This document shows positions 27,535-35,129 of a DNA stretch of 64,000 bases, piece by piece. The stretch comes from VAZQ01 sp963763365 (GTDB taxonomy: Bacteria > Pseudomonadota > Alphaproteobacteria > Rhizobiales > Xanthobacteraceae). The stretch spans positions 1 through 64,000 of the forward strand of contig CAVXOE010000011.1 in the NCBI GenBank assembly GCA_963763365.1, in the 5' to 3' direction. The notes under the pieces are model-generated. The model searched no databases, was not told the DNA's origin, and worked only from the letters and a program-made list of their open reading frames with translations. The position numbers and the translations under genes are program-made. The stretch's first letter is position 1. Each line of letters starts with the position of its first letter.

Positions 27535-28314
27535 ATGGACCTGGGGATCAAAGGCCGCAAGGCGATCGTCTGCGCATCGAGCCGCGGCCTCGGACGCGGC
27601 TGCGCAATGGCGCTGGCGCAGGCCGGCTGCGAGGTCGTCATCAACGGCCGTGACGGCAAGGCACTCGAGGCGGCCGCCGGCGAACTGCGGCAGGCGACCG
27701 GCGCCACGATTATTCCCGTGCAGGCCGACGTCGCGACGCCGGAAGGCCAGGCCGCGCTGTTTGCAGTCTGCCCGGAGCCCGACATCCTGGTGAACAACAA
27801 CGCCGGCCCGCCGTTCCGGGATTTCCGTCAGCTCACGCGGCAAATGATGATCGACGGGGTCATCGCCAACATGGTGGTGGCAGTCGAACTCACGCAGAAA
27901 GTCATCGACCCGATGGTGCGGCGGAAATTCGGCCGCATCGTCAATATCACCTCGGGCTCAGTGAAGATGCCGCTCGCCGGCCTCGACCTCTCCTCCGGAG
28001 CGCGGGCGGGCCTCACGGCCTTTTTCGCCGGGGTGGCGCGCTCGGTCGCCGGCTCGAACGTCACCATCAACTTTCTGCTGCCGGGCACGTTCGATACCGA
28101 GCGGCTCGCCACCAATATTGCGGCGAATGCCAAGACCAAGGGGGTTTCATTCGACCAGGCCAAGGCCGACCGCATGGCCACCGTTCCGGCCAAGCGCTTC
28201 GGCACGGCGGACGAGTTCGGCGCGGCCTGCGCGTTCCTCTGCTCGGCGCAGGCGGGCTACATCACCGGACAGAACCTGCTGATCGACGGCGGTGCATTTC
28301 CAGGCGCGATGTAG
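27535..28314 (+). CDS. Short-chain dehydrogenase/reductase-family protein with altered active site
   Basis: A 259-residue Rossmann protein. The cofactor loop is in ASSRGLGRGCAMALAQAG and the NAG motif is VNNNAGPP. The structural Ser is in NITSGS. The usual catalytic YxxxK aligns with SxxxR (LSSGARAGL), so the standard Tyr and Lys are both replaced. The C-terminal FLCSAQAGYITGQNLLIDGG is typical of classical SDRs. Starts just after AGAGGGAG. An oxidoreductase with a different acid/base, or a non-redox role, is possible. Divergent from barrel gene F, terminated by its own hairpin. Confidence 0.83.
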   Translation: MDLGIKGRKAIVCASSRGLGRGCAMALAQAGCEVVINGRDGKALEAAAGELRQATGATIIPVQADVATPEGQAALFAVCPEPDILVNNNAGPPFRDFRQLTRQMMIDGVIANMVVAVELTQKVIDPMVRRKFGRIVNITSGSVKMPLAGLDLSSGARAGLTAFFAGVARSVAGSNVTINFLLPGTFDTERLATNIAANAKTKGVSFDQAKADRMATVPAKRFGTADEFGAACAFLCSAQAGYITGQNLLIDGGAFPGAM

Positions 28315-28370
28315 CGCGCCGACGCGAATCCGCCAGAGCGAACGCTAAACCGAAGCCCCAAAAGCGAACA

Positions 28371-28391
28371 AGGCCGGCGTTGAGCCGGCCT
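28371..28391 (+). terminator. Hairpin terminator after SDR gene
   Basis: AGGCCGGC / GCCGGCCT, eight-base perfect arms with a five-base loop, 56 bases past the stop. Only weak T enrichment follows. Confidence 0.7.
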
Positions 28392-28779
28392 CGTCGCACC
28401 CCCCGCGAGAAAACTTTGGTCACGAACGGCACCGCGCGGGCGATCAGCCATCGTGAGTCTCTGTACCCATGTCGTTTGCAGCAGAACGCACGGGGTTGAC
28501 GCCATCCTGTCTGGAGGCGATCGAGATTGCAAATGCAGAAGTGCTGAAATTGCCCAATAATGGCGCGATGGTTCGTTTACGTGGCGTATATGCAACATGC
28601 CGAACAACCGCCAGAATGGACAGACAACAGTGCCGCTTTGTCCGCCCAAGCCTTAAAAATCAGCAGCTTATCGGCCACTTCCCACCCGCCTTGCCCTGGC
28701 CGAGGCTCCGACGCATGATTGCTTATCTGCACATCGCGCACCGCATCCGCCTTCAACCTGAGCAAGAGAGAGCACTGCC
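28392..28779. other. Intergenic region before FAH-family gene
   Basis: About 390 bases with no convincing gene. Short frames on both strands lack family features. It must contain the promoter of the FAH-family gene; a purine-rich ribosome site (GAGAGAG) sits just before ATG 28780. Confidence 0.4.
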
Positions 28780-29628
28780 ATGAAGCTCGTCCGCTATGGC
28801 CCGCCCGGCCGCGAAAAGCCCGGTATCGTCGACGCCAAGGGCCGTATCCGCGACCTGTCCAAGATCGTCCCGGACATTGCGGGCGACGCGCTTTCGCCCA
28901 AGGGCCTCGCCAAAATCCGCAAGGCGCCGATCGACAAGCTGCCGCTGGTCAAAGGCAGCCCGCGGCTGGGCGCCTGCGTCGGCGGCACCGGCAACTTCAT
29001 CGCCATCGGGCTGAATTATTCCGACCACGCCGCCGAGGCCGGCATGGCGATCCCGAAGGAGCCGATCATCTTCAACAAGGCGCCGTCCTGCATCGTCGGT
29101 CCGAACGACGACACCATGGCTCCGAAGGCCTCCACCAAGCTCGACTGGGAGGTGGAACTCGGCATCGTGATCGGCCAGCGCGCGCGCTACCTCAGCAAGG
29201 CCAAGGCGCTCGACGTTGTCGCCGGCTACTGCCTGGCAAACGACGTGTCCGAGCGCGAGTTCCAGATCGAGCGCGCCGGGCAATGGACCAAGGGCAAGAG
29301 CTCGGAAACCTTCGGCCCGCTCGGGCCGTGGCTGGTCACCAAGGACGAGATCAAGGACCCGCAGGGTCTCGACATGTGGCTCGACGTGAACGGCGCCAAG
29401 CGCCAGCGCGGCAACACCAAGACCATGATCTTCGACTGCCGCCACATCGTCTGGTGCTGCTCGCAGTATTTCGTGCTGGAGCCGGGTGACGTGATCATCA
29501 CCGGCACGCCGCCCGGCGTCGGCCTCGGCATGAAGCCGCCGCAGTTCCTCAAGGCGGGCGACGTGGTGACGCTCGGCATCGACGGGCTCGGCGAACAGCG
29601 GCAGAAGGTGGTGAAGTTCAAGATGTGA
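28780..29628 (+). CDS. Fumarylacetoacetate hydrolase (FAH)-family protein
   Basis: A 282-residue metal-dependent hydrolase or decarboxylase of the FAH fold. N-terminal domain residues 1-60 (MKLVRYGPPGREKPGIVDAK) precede the catalytic part. Metal ligands lie in LDWEVELGIVIG and in the following NDVSERE; the substrate loop is ITGTPPGVGLGMKPP. Ureidoglycolate lyase, 2-keto-4-pentenoate hydratase-like and acylpyruvase activities all occur in this family, and the context does not decide. It stands alone between two terminators. Confidence 0.88.
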   Translation: MKLVRYGPPGREKPGIVDAKGRIRDLSKIVPDIAGDALSPKGLAKIRKAPIDKLPLVKGSPRLGACVGGTGNFIAIGLNYSDHAAEAGMAIPKEPIIFNKAPSCIVGPNDDTMAPKASTKLDWEVELGIVIGQRARYLSKAKALDVVAGYCLANDVSEREFQIERAGQWTKGKSSETFGPLGPWLVTKDEIKDPQGLDMWLDVNGAKRQRGNTKTMIFDCRHIVWCCSQYFVLEPGDVIITGTPPGVGLGMKPPQFLKAGDVVTLGIDGLGEQRQKVVKFKM

Positions 29629-29656
29629 GTTGCAACCACTGCGTCGCGCAAACGAC

Positions 29657-29684
29657 AAGCCCCGGGCTGAACCGCCCGGGGCTT
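29657..29684. terminator. Bidirectional hairpin terminator
   Basis: AAGCCCCGGGC / GCCCGGGGCTT with a six-base loop lies between the convergent FAH-family gene and barrel gene G. T's follow on the plus side (CTTCTTTCG), so it can serve both. Confidence 0.78.
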
Positions 29685-29710
29685 CTTTCGTACGCGATCG
29701 ATGGACGCGC

Positions 29711-30451
29711 TCAGTAGCGCGGCGCGACCGCGCCGACCGGCTGGCCGAAACGGTAGTTCACCCCGACCAGGACCATGTTGATGTTCTGCTTGACGCTGAT
29801 CGGGAAATAGACGCCGCCGGCGGCAGGCGTGAATGCGAACGTGCTGGAGCCGAAGCCCAGGTAGTCGTATTCGATAAAGGTCGACCAGTTCGGCGCGAAC
29901 ATCCATTCAAGGCCGACGCCGCCGGTCCATCCGCCGCGCGTGGGATTGGCGGTCCACAGCACCGTTCCGGCGGCGTTCGCGATCTGGTGATTATCGCCCA
30001 CCCAGGCACCGCCGCCCTTGCCGTAGAGCAGGAAGCTCGCGGTCTGCACGAACCCGATCCGTCCCGTCAGCGTCGAGAACCAGCGGACGTCGGTGGTGTT
30101 GACGTTCCCGCCCAGCAGCCAGGTATTGCTGCCATGGGCGTTCGTCCATTCGCCCGTACCCTGGATGCCGAAGAGGAATCTGCCGATCTGGTAATCGCAG
30201 CCGATCTGACCGCCGCCGACGAAGCCGCTTGCGGTGTGGCCGCCATAGTCATTGACGTTGTCCTGGAACGATTTGTCCGACCAGCCGGCGCCGAGGTTGC
30301 CGCCGACATAGCAACCGGTCCAGGTCGCCATGATCGCCGGTGGCGGTGGTGGCTGCCGGTAGACCGGCCGCGCCGGCACGTCGGCCGCTTGCGCGGCAAG
30401 TGGAAGGCCGATCATCGCCGCGATGATCGCCAAACGAGTGATGTGTCGCAT
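29711..30451 (-). CDS. Outer-membrane beta-barrel protein G
   Basis: Intact 246-residue paralogue separated from the main array by two unrelated genes. The signal peptide ends AAQAADVPARPVY. It shares TWTGCYVGGNLGAGW, GGGQIGCDYQIGRFLFGIQG and the end VLVGVNYRFGQPVGAVAPRY, placing it with gene F rather than with A-E. It has the usual CCCCGGGG-type hairpin behind it. Confidence 0.88.
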   Translation of the reverse strand: MRHITRLAIIAAMIGLPLAAQAADVPARPVYRQPPPPPAIMATWTGCYVGGNLGAGWSDKSFQDNVNDYGGHTASGFVGGGQIGCDYQIGRFLFGIQGTGEWTNAHGSNTWLLGGNVNTTDVRWFSTLTGRIGFVQTASFLLYGKGGGAWVGDNHQIANAAGTVLWTANPTRGGWTGGVGLEWMFAPNWSTFIEYDYLGFGSSTFAFTPAAGGVYFPISVKQNINMVLVGVNYRFGQPVGAVAPRY

Positions 30452-30941
30452 CTTGTGTCCCCTTTAGGCTCTTGGCCCCTCTTGTGGCCTCGTGATTTTC
30501 CCCACCGGACGCCCCTGTCCGGTGACGGAATCAGAATCGAGAACCAGCCGAACCGCGCATCACGCGTTCAGCGCCCCCGCAAACTCAAACGCTCACAGTG
30601 GAAGACAGGCACCTCGACGAGGTGCACGCGAATGACGGTGCCTGGACAAATACCCGACTGAAATACCAGCGAATCGTGCACCTCTGTTACGAATCTCAAA
30701 TGAGTCCTGATTGAGGCACCAACCCTGCGCCCGTACTCGCAACAGAGTTCAGCGCCGCTCAAGAACCGAGATGGAATTGCGGCGTGCTATTCACGCTACA
30801 ACTTATGTTTAGGACGCGGTGCGGCACGACGTGATGCACCGCTGATCCGGGACCGCAACAAACACCGACCTTTTGGCGATCGCGGGTCTGCGGCGCATCA
30901 TCAAGAGTTGCTGCGCTGCGCCCGGGACACGAGTCGCACGA
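30452..30941. other. Intergenic region, 490 bases
   Basis: No supported gene. A small inverted repeat CACCGGAC/GTCCGGTG (30503-30524) lies in the leader of barrel gene G. GCGGTGC/GCACCGC (30815-30841) may help end the TRAP binding-protein transcript. Nothing else stands out. Confidence 0.45.
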
Positions 30942-32021
30942 CTACCCCTCGCGCGCTTCCAGCACCGCCTTGATCGATATGCGCGACCAGGCCGCGGTGC
31001 GTTCGCGAAACGCCAGATAGGAATCGTGCACCTTGCGCGCGGCGGCATTCTTGGCGCCGAGTTCGCCCAGCACGTCGCTCGCTTGCCTGCGGGCAGCCAC
31101 GATGAGCCCCTGCGGAAACATGCGCAGCTTTACGTTGTGCTGGCCAATGAGCGCGGCGAGCGCCTCGGCATTGAGCCGTTCCATCTCGGACAGAGCGTAG
31201 GCGGCCTCGTTGGCGCAGGCGTGCTGCACGATCGCCTTCATTTCCGAATCGAGTCCCTCCCAGGCCTTGAGCGAGACGATGCACTCGCCGGTGCCGTTGG
31301 GCTTGTTGAAGCCCGGCGCGTAGTAGAAGTTCGCCACCCGGTAAAGTCCGAGCGCGATGTCGGTGCCAGGACCGACGAATTCGGCGCCGTCGATCAGTCC
31401 GGACTGCAGGCTGGTCAGCATCTCGCCGGGAGACGTCGTCTGCGGCGTGGCGCCAAGGCGGCGGTAGACTTCGCCGCCTAGCCCGAGCGAGCGGATCTTC
31501 AATCCCTTCACGTCATCCGCGCTGTTGAGTTCGCGGCGGAACCAGCCGCCCATGCAGACGCCGGTGTTGCCGCCCATGAAGGGCTTCACGCCGAACGGCG
31601 CATAGAGCTCGTCCCAGAGCGCCTGTCCGCCGCCGGCATCGATCCAGGCGACGTGCTCGTTCGGCGTCAGCCCGAACGGCACGGTGGTGAAGAAGTTCGT
31701 GGCCGGCTGCTTGCCCTGCCAGTAGAACGCGGCGGTGTGGCCGATCTCGGCGACGCCGCCGCCGACCGCGTCAAGCACCTCGAAGGCCGGCACCACCTCA
31801 CCGGCGGCGTGCACGGTGATCTGCAAGCGCCCACCGGAGAGCGTGGCGATGCGCTCGGCCACGCGCTCGGCCGACATGCCGGGGCCGGGCAGCCGCTTCG
31901 GCCACGAGGTCACCATGCGCCAGCGCCGGGTCTGCGCACGCGCAACCGCGGGCGCCGCGAATGTTCCGATCAGCCCCAGTCCGCCGGCGCGGGCGAGCGT
32001 TCGTCGTGTGATGTCGGTCAT
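30942..32021 (-). CDS. TRAP-type transporter substrate-binding protein (DctP family)
   Basis: A 359-residue periplasmic binding protein with a twin-arginine-like leader (TRRTLARAGGLGLIGTFA, end VARAQ). The DctP core is visible in MVTSWPKRLPGPG, the GRLQITVHAAGEVVPA strand, and LKIRSLGLGGEVYRRLGATP with the conserved carboxylate-binding Arg, then GLIDGAEFVGPGTD. The start at 32021 has AAGGAGG about 8 bases upstream. It begins 31 bases after thiD on the same strand and may be transcribed with it. No DctQ/DctM membrane subunits are present. The close relatives carry 2-oxo or aromatic acids; a thiamine-precursor role is only a guess from position. Confidence 0.88.
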   Translation of the reverse strand: MTDITRRTLARAGGLGLIGTFAAPAVARAQTRRWRMVTSWPKRLPGPGMSAERVAERIATLSGGRLQITVHAAGEVVPAFEVLDAVGGGVAEIGHTAAFYWQGKQPATNFFTTVPFGLTPNEHVAWIDAGGGQALWDELYAPFGVKPFMGGNTGVCMGGWFRRELNSADDVKGLKIRSLGLGGEVYRRLGATPQTTSPGEMLTSLQSGLIDGAEFVGPGTDIALGLYRVANFYYAPGFNKPNGTGECIVSLKAWEGLDSEMKAIVQHACANEAAYALSEMERLNAEALAALIGQHNVKLRMFPQGLIVAARRQASDVLGELGAKNAAARKVHDSYLAFRERTAAWSRISIKAVLEAREG

Positions 32022-32052
32022 TGCGTCCTCCTTGTCGTTTCCTTCGTTTGGA

Positions 32053-32850
32053 TCACCACCAGGCATGGAAGTGGTGTACCGGTCCGTGGCCCGAACCGAT
32101 CGCGAGGCGTTGTCCGGCAACGATCGCGTCGGTGACGTAGGTCTTGGCGGCGCGCACCGCCGCTGCGAGGGCCAAGCCCTTGGCGAGCCCCGCCGCGACG
32201 GCGGACGAGAGCGTGCAGCCGGTGCCGTGGGTGTTCTTCGTCGCGATGCGGTCGGCGACGAGGCGCGTGACCGCATCAGGCTCGACCAGGAGATCGATGC
32301 TCTCGGCGCTCGTGTCGTGGCCGCCCTTGATCAGCACCGCGCGCGGCCCGAGCTTGAGCAGGCGCTCGGCTTGGACGCGCATCTCGGTCTCGGAACGTGC
32401 CGGCGGCGCATCGAGCAGCGCGGCCGCTTCCGGCAGGTTCGGCGTCAGCACCAGCGCCATCGGAATAAGTTCGCGCTTGAGGACGGCGATCGCATCGGGC
32501 GACAGCAGACGATCCCCCGAGGTCGCGATCATCACCGGATCGAGCACCACGTTGCGCTGCTGCCAGCGCGCAAGCCCGGCGGCGATCGCTTCGATCACGC
32601 CCGGCTGCGAGACCATGCCGATCTTCACGGCGCCGACGGCGAGATCGGAAAACACCGCATCGATCTGCGCGCTGACGAACGCGGCCGGGACATCGTGGAT
32701 CGCGCTCACGCCCCTGGTGTTCTGTGCCGTCAGCGCGGTGACGACGCTGGCGCCGTAGACGCCGAGCGCCGAGAACGTCTTGAGGTCGGCCTGGATGCCC
32801 GCGCCGCCGCCCGAATCCGAGCCCGCGATGGTGACGGCGATCGGGGTCAT
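32053..32850 (-). CDS. thiD: Hydroxymethylpyrimidine/phosphomethylpyrimidine kinase
   Basis: A 265-residue ribokinase-like enzyme that phosphorylates HMP and HMP-phosphate to HMP-PP for thiamine synthesis. N-terminal AVTIAGSDSGGGAGIQADLK, VVLDPVMIATSGDRLL and the C-terminal NTHGTGCTLSSAVAAGLAKG (catalytic Asp region replaced by the family GTGC loop) are characteristic. It lies downstream of thiE across a GC-rich repeat of about 150 bases, so whether it is in the thiM-thiE transcript is unclear. Together they provide both halves of thiamine phosphate from salvaged precursors. Confidence 0.95.
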   Translation of the reverse strand: MTPIAVTIAGSDSGGGAGIQADLKTFSALGVYGASVVTALTAQNTRGVSAIHDVPAAFVSAQIDAVFSDLAVGAVKIGMVSQPGVIEAIAAGLARWQQRNVVLDPVMIATSGDRLLSPDAIAVLKRELIPMALVLTPNLPEAAALLDAPPARSETEMRVQAERLLKLGPRAVLIKGGHDTSAESIDLLVEPDAVTRLVADRIATKNTHGTGCTLSSAVAAGLAKGLALAAAVRAAKTYVTDAIVAGQRLAIGSGHGPVHHFHAWW

Positions 32851-32889
32851 GGACGCCGCGCCCCTGCTTCGCGGGAGGTCGTGCCACAG

Positions 32890-33035
32890 CAACCCTCCCC
32901 CCGCGAAGCGGTGGGGAGGGTCGACCACCGAAGCGCAGCGTAGGTGGTCGGGGTGGGGGGCGGTTGAGTTCTACAGGCCCCCCACCCCCGACCCCTCCCC
33001 ACCGCTCGCCCCGCTCGCGGGGGGAGGGGAGACTG
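32890..33035. repeat. GC-rich palindromic repeat between thiE and thiD
   Basis: Begins with CCCTCCCCCCGCGAAGCGG then TGGGGAGGGTCG, and ends with an inverted version (CCCCTCCCCACCGCTCGCCCC ... CGGGGGGAGGGG, shown in parts). A purine-rich middle (GGTCGGGGTGGGGGG) pairs with CCCCCCACCCCCGACC. The same roughly 33-base edge occurs in opposite orientation in the repeat at 61325-61492, which shows they belong to one dispersed family. Confidence 0.8.
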
Positions 33036-33055
33036 CAAGACCACCTTGACGCGGC

Positions 33056-33721
33056 TCATGCCTCGACCCGCTCGGCGAGCGCGGCGTCGACCACGGAGCG
33101 CAGTTCGCGCGCGGCTGCCAGCGCATCGCGCGCCATCGACAGCGCCGAGATCACCGCAACGCCGCCGGCGCCGGCGCGGATCGTATTTGCTGCGTTACCG
33201 GCGTCGATCCCGGCGATCGCGCAGAGCGGAAACTTCGGCGCGCGGCGGCGGAAGACTGCCGCAATGCGCGCAAGTCCCTCGACGCCGATCGGCGGATTGG
33301 GATTGTCCTTCGAGGTGGTGGCATAGACGCCGCCAACGCCGACGTAATCGAGCAGATCGATTGGCGCGGCCTCCGCCAGCGCCACGCTCTTGATCGACAG
33401 CCCGATGATCGCGGCGCGCCCGAGCAGCCGCCGCGCATCCTCGACCGGCATGTCGGTCTGCCCGACATGCACACCGTCGGCGCCTGCCACCAGCGCCACA
33501 TCGACGCGATCGTTGATCACCAGCGGCACGCGGAACGGCGCGAGCGCCGCCTTGATGGCGCGCGCGCGCTCGATCATGACGCGGGTGTCGCTCTGCTTGT
33601 CGCGGAGTTGAACCAATGTCGCGCCGCCCTCGGCCAGCGTGCGCGCGAGATCGGCAAGATCGTGACCGCCGGAGCGTTCCGGATCGACAATCGCATTGAG
33701 CCGTACGTCGACCGCCGTCAC
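33056..33721 (-). CDS. thiE: Thiamine-phosphate synthase
   Basis: A 221-residue TIM-barrel enzyme that couples HMP-PP with hydroxyethylthiazole phosphate to give thiamine phosphate. Characteristic segments are GGATLVQLRDKQSD, VPLVINDRVDVALVAGADGV, HVGQTDMPVEDARRLLG, GVGGVYATTSKDNPNPPIG and PLCAIAGIDAGNA. Its start (33721) overlaps the end of thiM by four bases (ATGA), so the two are translationally coupled. Confidence 0.95.
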   Translation of the reverse strand: MTAVDVRLNAIVDPERSGGHDLADLARTLAEGGATLVQLRDKQSDTRVMIERARAIKAALAPFRVPLVINDRVDVALVAGADGVHVGQTDMPVEDARRLLGRAAIIGLSIKSVALAEAAPIDLLDYVGVGGVYATTSKDNPNPPIGVEGLARIAAVFRRRAPKFPLCAIAGIDAGNAANTIRAGAGGVAVISALSMARDALAAARELRSVVDAALAERVEA

Positions 33722-34503
33722 GTCACCCTCCCCCGTTGGCGCAAGGTCGCATGGTCAAGTCCGTAGAGCGCATCCACGATCTCGACCGCGAAGCTCCCGG
33801 GCCCGCGCGCGCGCGACGCCGCCACTTCGCCCGCGACTGCGAACGCCACGAGCGCCGCCGAGGTCGCGACCAGCGTATCGCTCTCGACCGCGAGCGCCGC
33901 GGCGACCAGCGCGGTACCGGCGCAGCCCATGGCGGTGACGCGGCTCATGAGCGGATCGCCGTTGCCGATGCGGACGAGCCGCGTACCGTCGGTCACCTGG
34001 TCGGTCGCGCCCGTAAGCGCGATAACGCAGGACCGGTCGAGGGCATAGCGGCGCAACGTCTCGTCGTCGGACGGCGCTTCAGCGAGCGCGGAGAACTCCG
34101 CCTCATTGAGGCGGACCGCGTTGGGCTTCTGCGCAGCCAGTGCCCGGGCGAAGGCCGTGCGTGGCTGCGAGCGATCGACAAAGACCGGATCGAGCACCCA
34201 GGGGCGGTGATCCTTGCCCGCCTGCGCAATGGCGATCTCCGTGGCCCTGCGCCGCTCATGGTCGAAGGTGCCGAGATTGACCAGGAGCGCATCCGCCCGG
34301 GCGACGAACTCGGCGATCTCGTCCGGCGCCACCGTCATCGACGGGATGGCGCCGGCCGCCAGCAGCACGTTGGCGGTGAAGTTCTGCGCCACCGCGTTGG
34401 TGATGCAATGCACGCGCGGGTGCCGCGCGCGGATGCGTGCAAGCAGATCGCCGGCGATTCCGGGCAATTCGGACGTGATCGGGGGCACGTTGGGCGCGTG
34501 CAT
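33718..34503 (-). CDS. thiM: Hydroxyethylthiazole kinase
   Basis: A 261-residue ribokinase-like kinase that salvages the thiazole moiety. CITNAVAQNFTANVLLAAGA, ADALLVNLGTFD, WVLDPVFVDRS (usually DPVGVGAS-like, here altered) and VTAMGCAGTALVAA with the catalytic Cys are visible. It is the first gene after the TPP riboswitch and overlaps thiE by four bases. The presence of ThiM together with the absence of thiC and thiG nearby indicates a salvage unit. Confidence 0.93.
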   Translation of the reverse strand: MHAPNVPPITSELPGIAGDLLARIRARHPRVHCITNAVAQNFTANVLLAAGAIPSMTVAPDEIAEFVARADALLVNLGTFDHERRRATEIAIAQAGKDHRPWVLDPVFVDRSQPRTAFARALAAQKPNAVRLNEAEFSALAEAPSDDETLRRYALDRSCVIALTGATDQVTDGTRLVRIGNGDPLMSRVTAMGCAGTALVAAALAVESDTLVATSAALVAFAVAGEVAASRARGPGSFAVEIVDALYGLDHATLRQRGRVT

Positions 34504-34510
34504 CTCAAGC

Positions 34511-34600
34511 TCCCTCCGCCGGCATGATCCGGATCAGGTTCGATGGGTTGGCCGAAAGCCTCTCAGCCCGGCGGCGTATCCGCCGGACACCCCATTGAGA
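34511..34600 (-). promoter_or_regulatory. TPP riboswitch (THI element)
   Basis: On the minus strand it reads, in order, GGGGTGTCCGGCGG, the P2/P3 side GCCGGGCTGAGAGGC, then CGAACCTGATCCGGATCATG and CCGGCGGAGGGAGC. These are the conserved CUGAGA and ACCUGAUCCGGAU..AUGCCGGCG..GGGA boxes of the TPP aptamer. It ends within a few bases of the thiM ribosome site: the GGAGGGAG of the last box lies just before ATG 34503. This implies translational control of thiM-thiE by thiamine pyrophosphate. Confidence 0.95.
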
Positions 34601-34790
34601 TTGCAGCGCAAACCTACGAGCCCGGATCAGCCGTTGCAAGGGGGCGCGGCGCCGGCGGGATTCTGTGCGAAAGGATCGCAACGCCCGCGTCGCGCCAAGG
34701 AAACACTCGACGGAGGGGGCAACGCCTTGTCAATGCGGCGCGATTTTGCTGGATTGCGGACGGCCGGCGCGCGTCGGCCCGGAGGAGCGC

Positions 34791-35027
34791 ATGGTCCCGT
34801 TTTTCGTGCAGATCAAATGCCAGCTCGGCAAGTCCTACGAGGTGGCCAACCACCTCGCGGACGCCGAGATCGCCTCCGAAATCTATTCGACCGCAGGCGA
34901 CTTCGACCTGCTGGTCAAATTCTACATCGAGCCCGGCACCGACATCGGCCATTTCGTCAACGAGAAGGTGCAGACCATTCCGGGCATCCAGGACACCCGC
35001 ACCATCATCACCTTCAAGGCGTTTTAG
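34791..35027 (+). CDS. Stand-alone Lrp/AsnC ligand-binding (RAM) domain protein
   Basis: A 78-residue protein equal to the C-terminal effector domain of Lrp/AsnC regulators, without the helix-turn-helix. Motifs are VPFFVQIKCQLGKSYEVANH, YSTAGDFDLLVKFYIE and PGIQDTRTIITFKAF. ATG 34791 follows GGAGGAG closely. Such proteins form oligomers and bind amino acids; some modulate full-length Lrp partners. It is divergent from the thi genes. The regulatory target is unknown. Confidence 0.88.
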   Translation: MVPFFVQIKCQLGKSYEVANHLADAEIASEIYSTAGDFDLLVKFYIEPGTDIGHFVNEKVQTIPGIQDTRTIITFKAF

Positions 35028-35047
35028 GCCGCGCACTCCGCCCTGCG

Positions 35048-35095
35048 ACCGTCTCCCTGAGGTGCTCGCCGAAGGCGAGCCTCGAAGGGCGACGG
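35048..35095. repeat. Partial copy of CCTGAGG..CTCGAAGG repeat
   Basis: Short remnant (GTCTCCCTGAGGTGCTCGCC, then GCGAGCCTCGAAGGGCGAC) related to the palindrome at 11836-11956. It lies between the RAM gene and the convergent cassette gene. Confidence 0.6.
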
Positions 35096-35129
35096 CCACT
35101 GGCGAAGCAGCTACGCCCTTGGCTGCGTC

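Noticed and set aside
28469..28783. Possible 104-codon gene before the FAH-family gene
   Set aside because: No ribosome site, no family features, and it overlaps the start of the FAH-family gene. It looks like a chance frame.
21183..30451. Genomic island or prophage carrying the barrel genes
   Set aside because: No integrase, tRNA attachment site, transposase or phage gene is present. The array is explained by local duplication.
32890..33035. CRISPR-like repeats
   Set aside because: The repeats are single palindromic elements, not regularly spaced direct repeats with spacers, and no cas genes are present.
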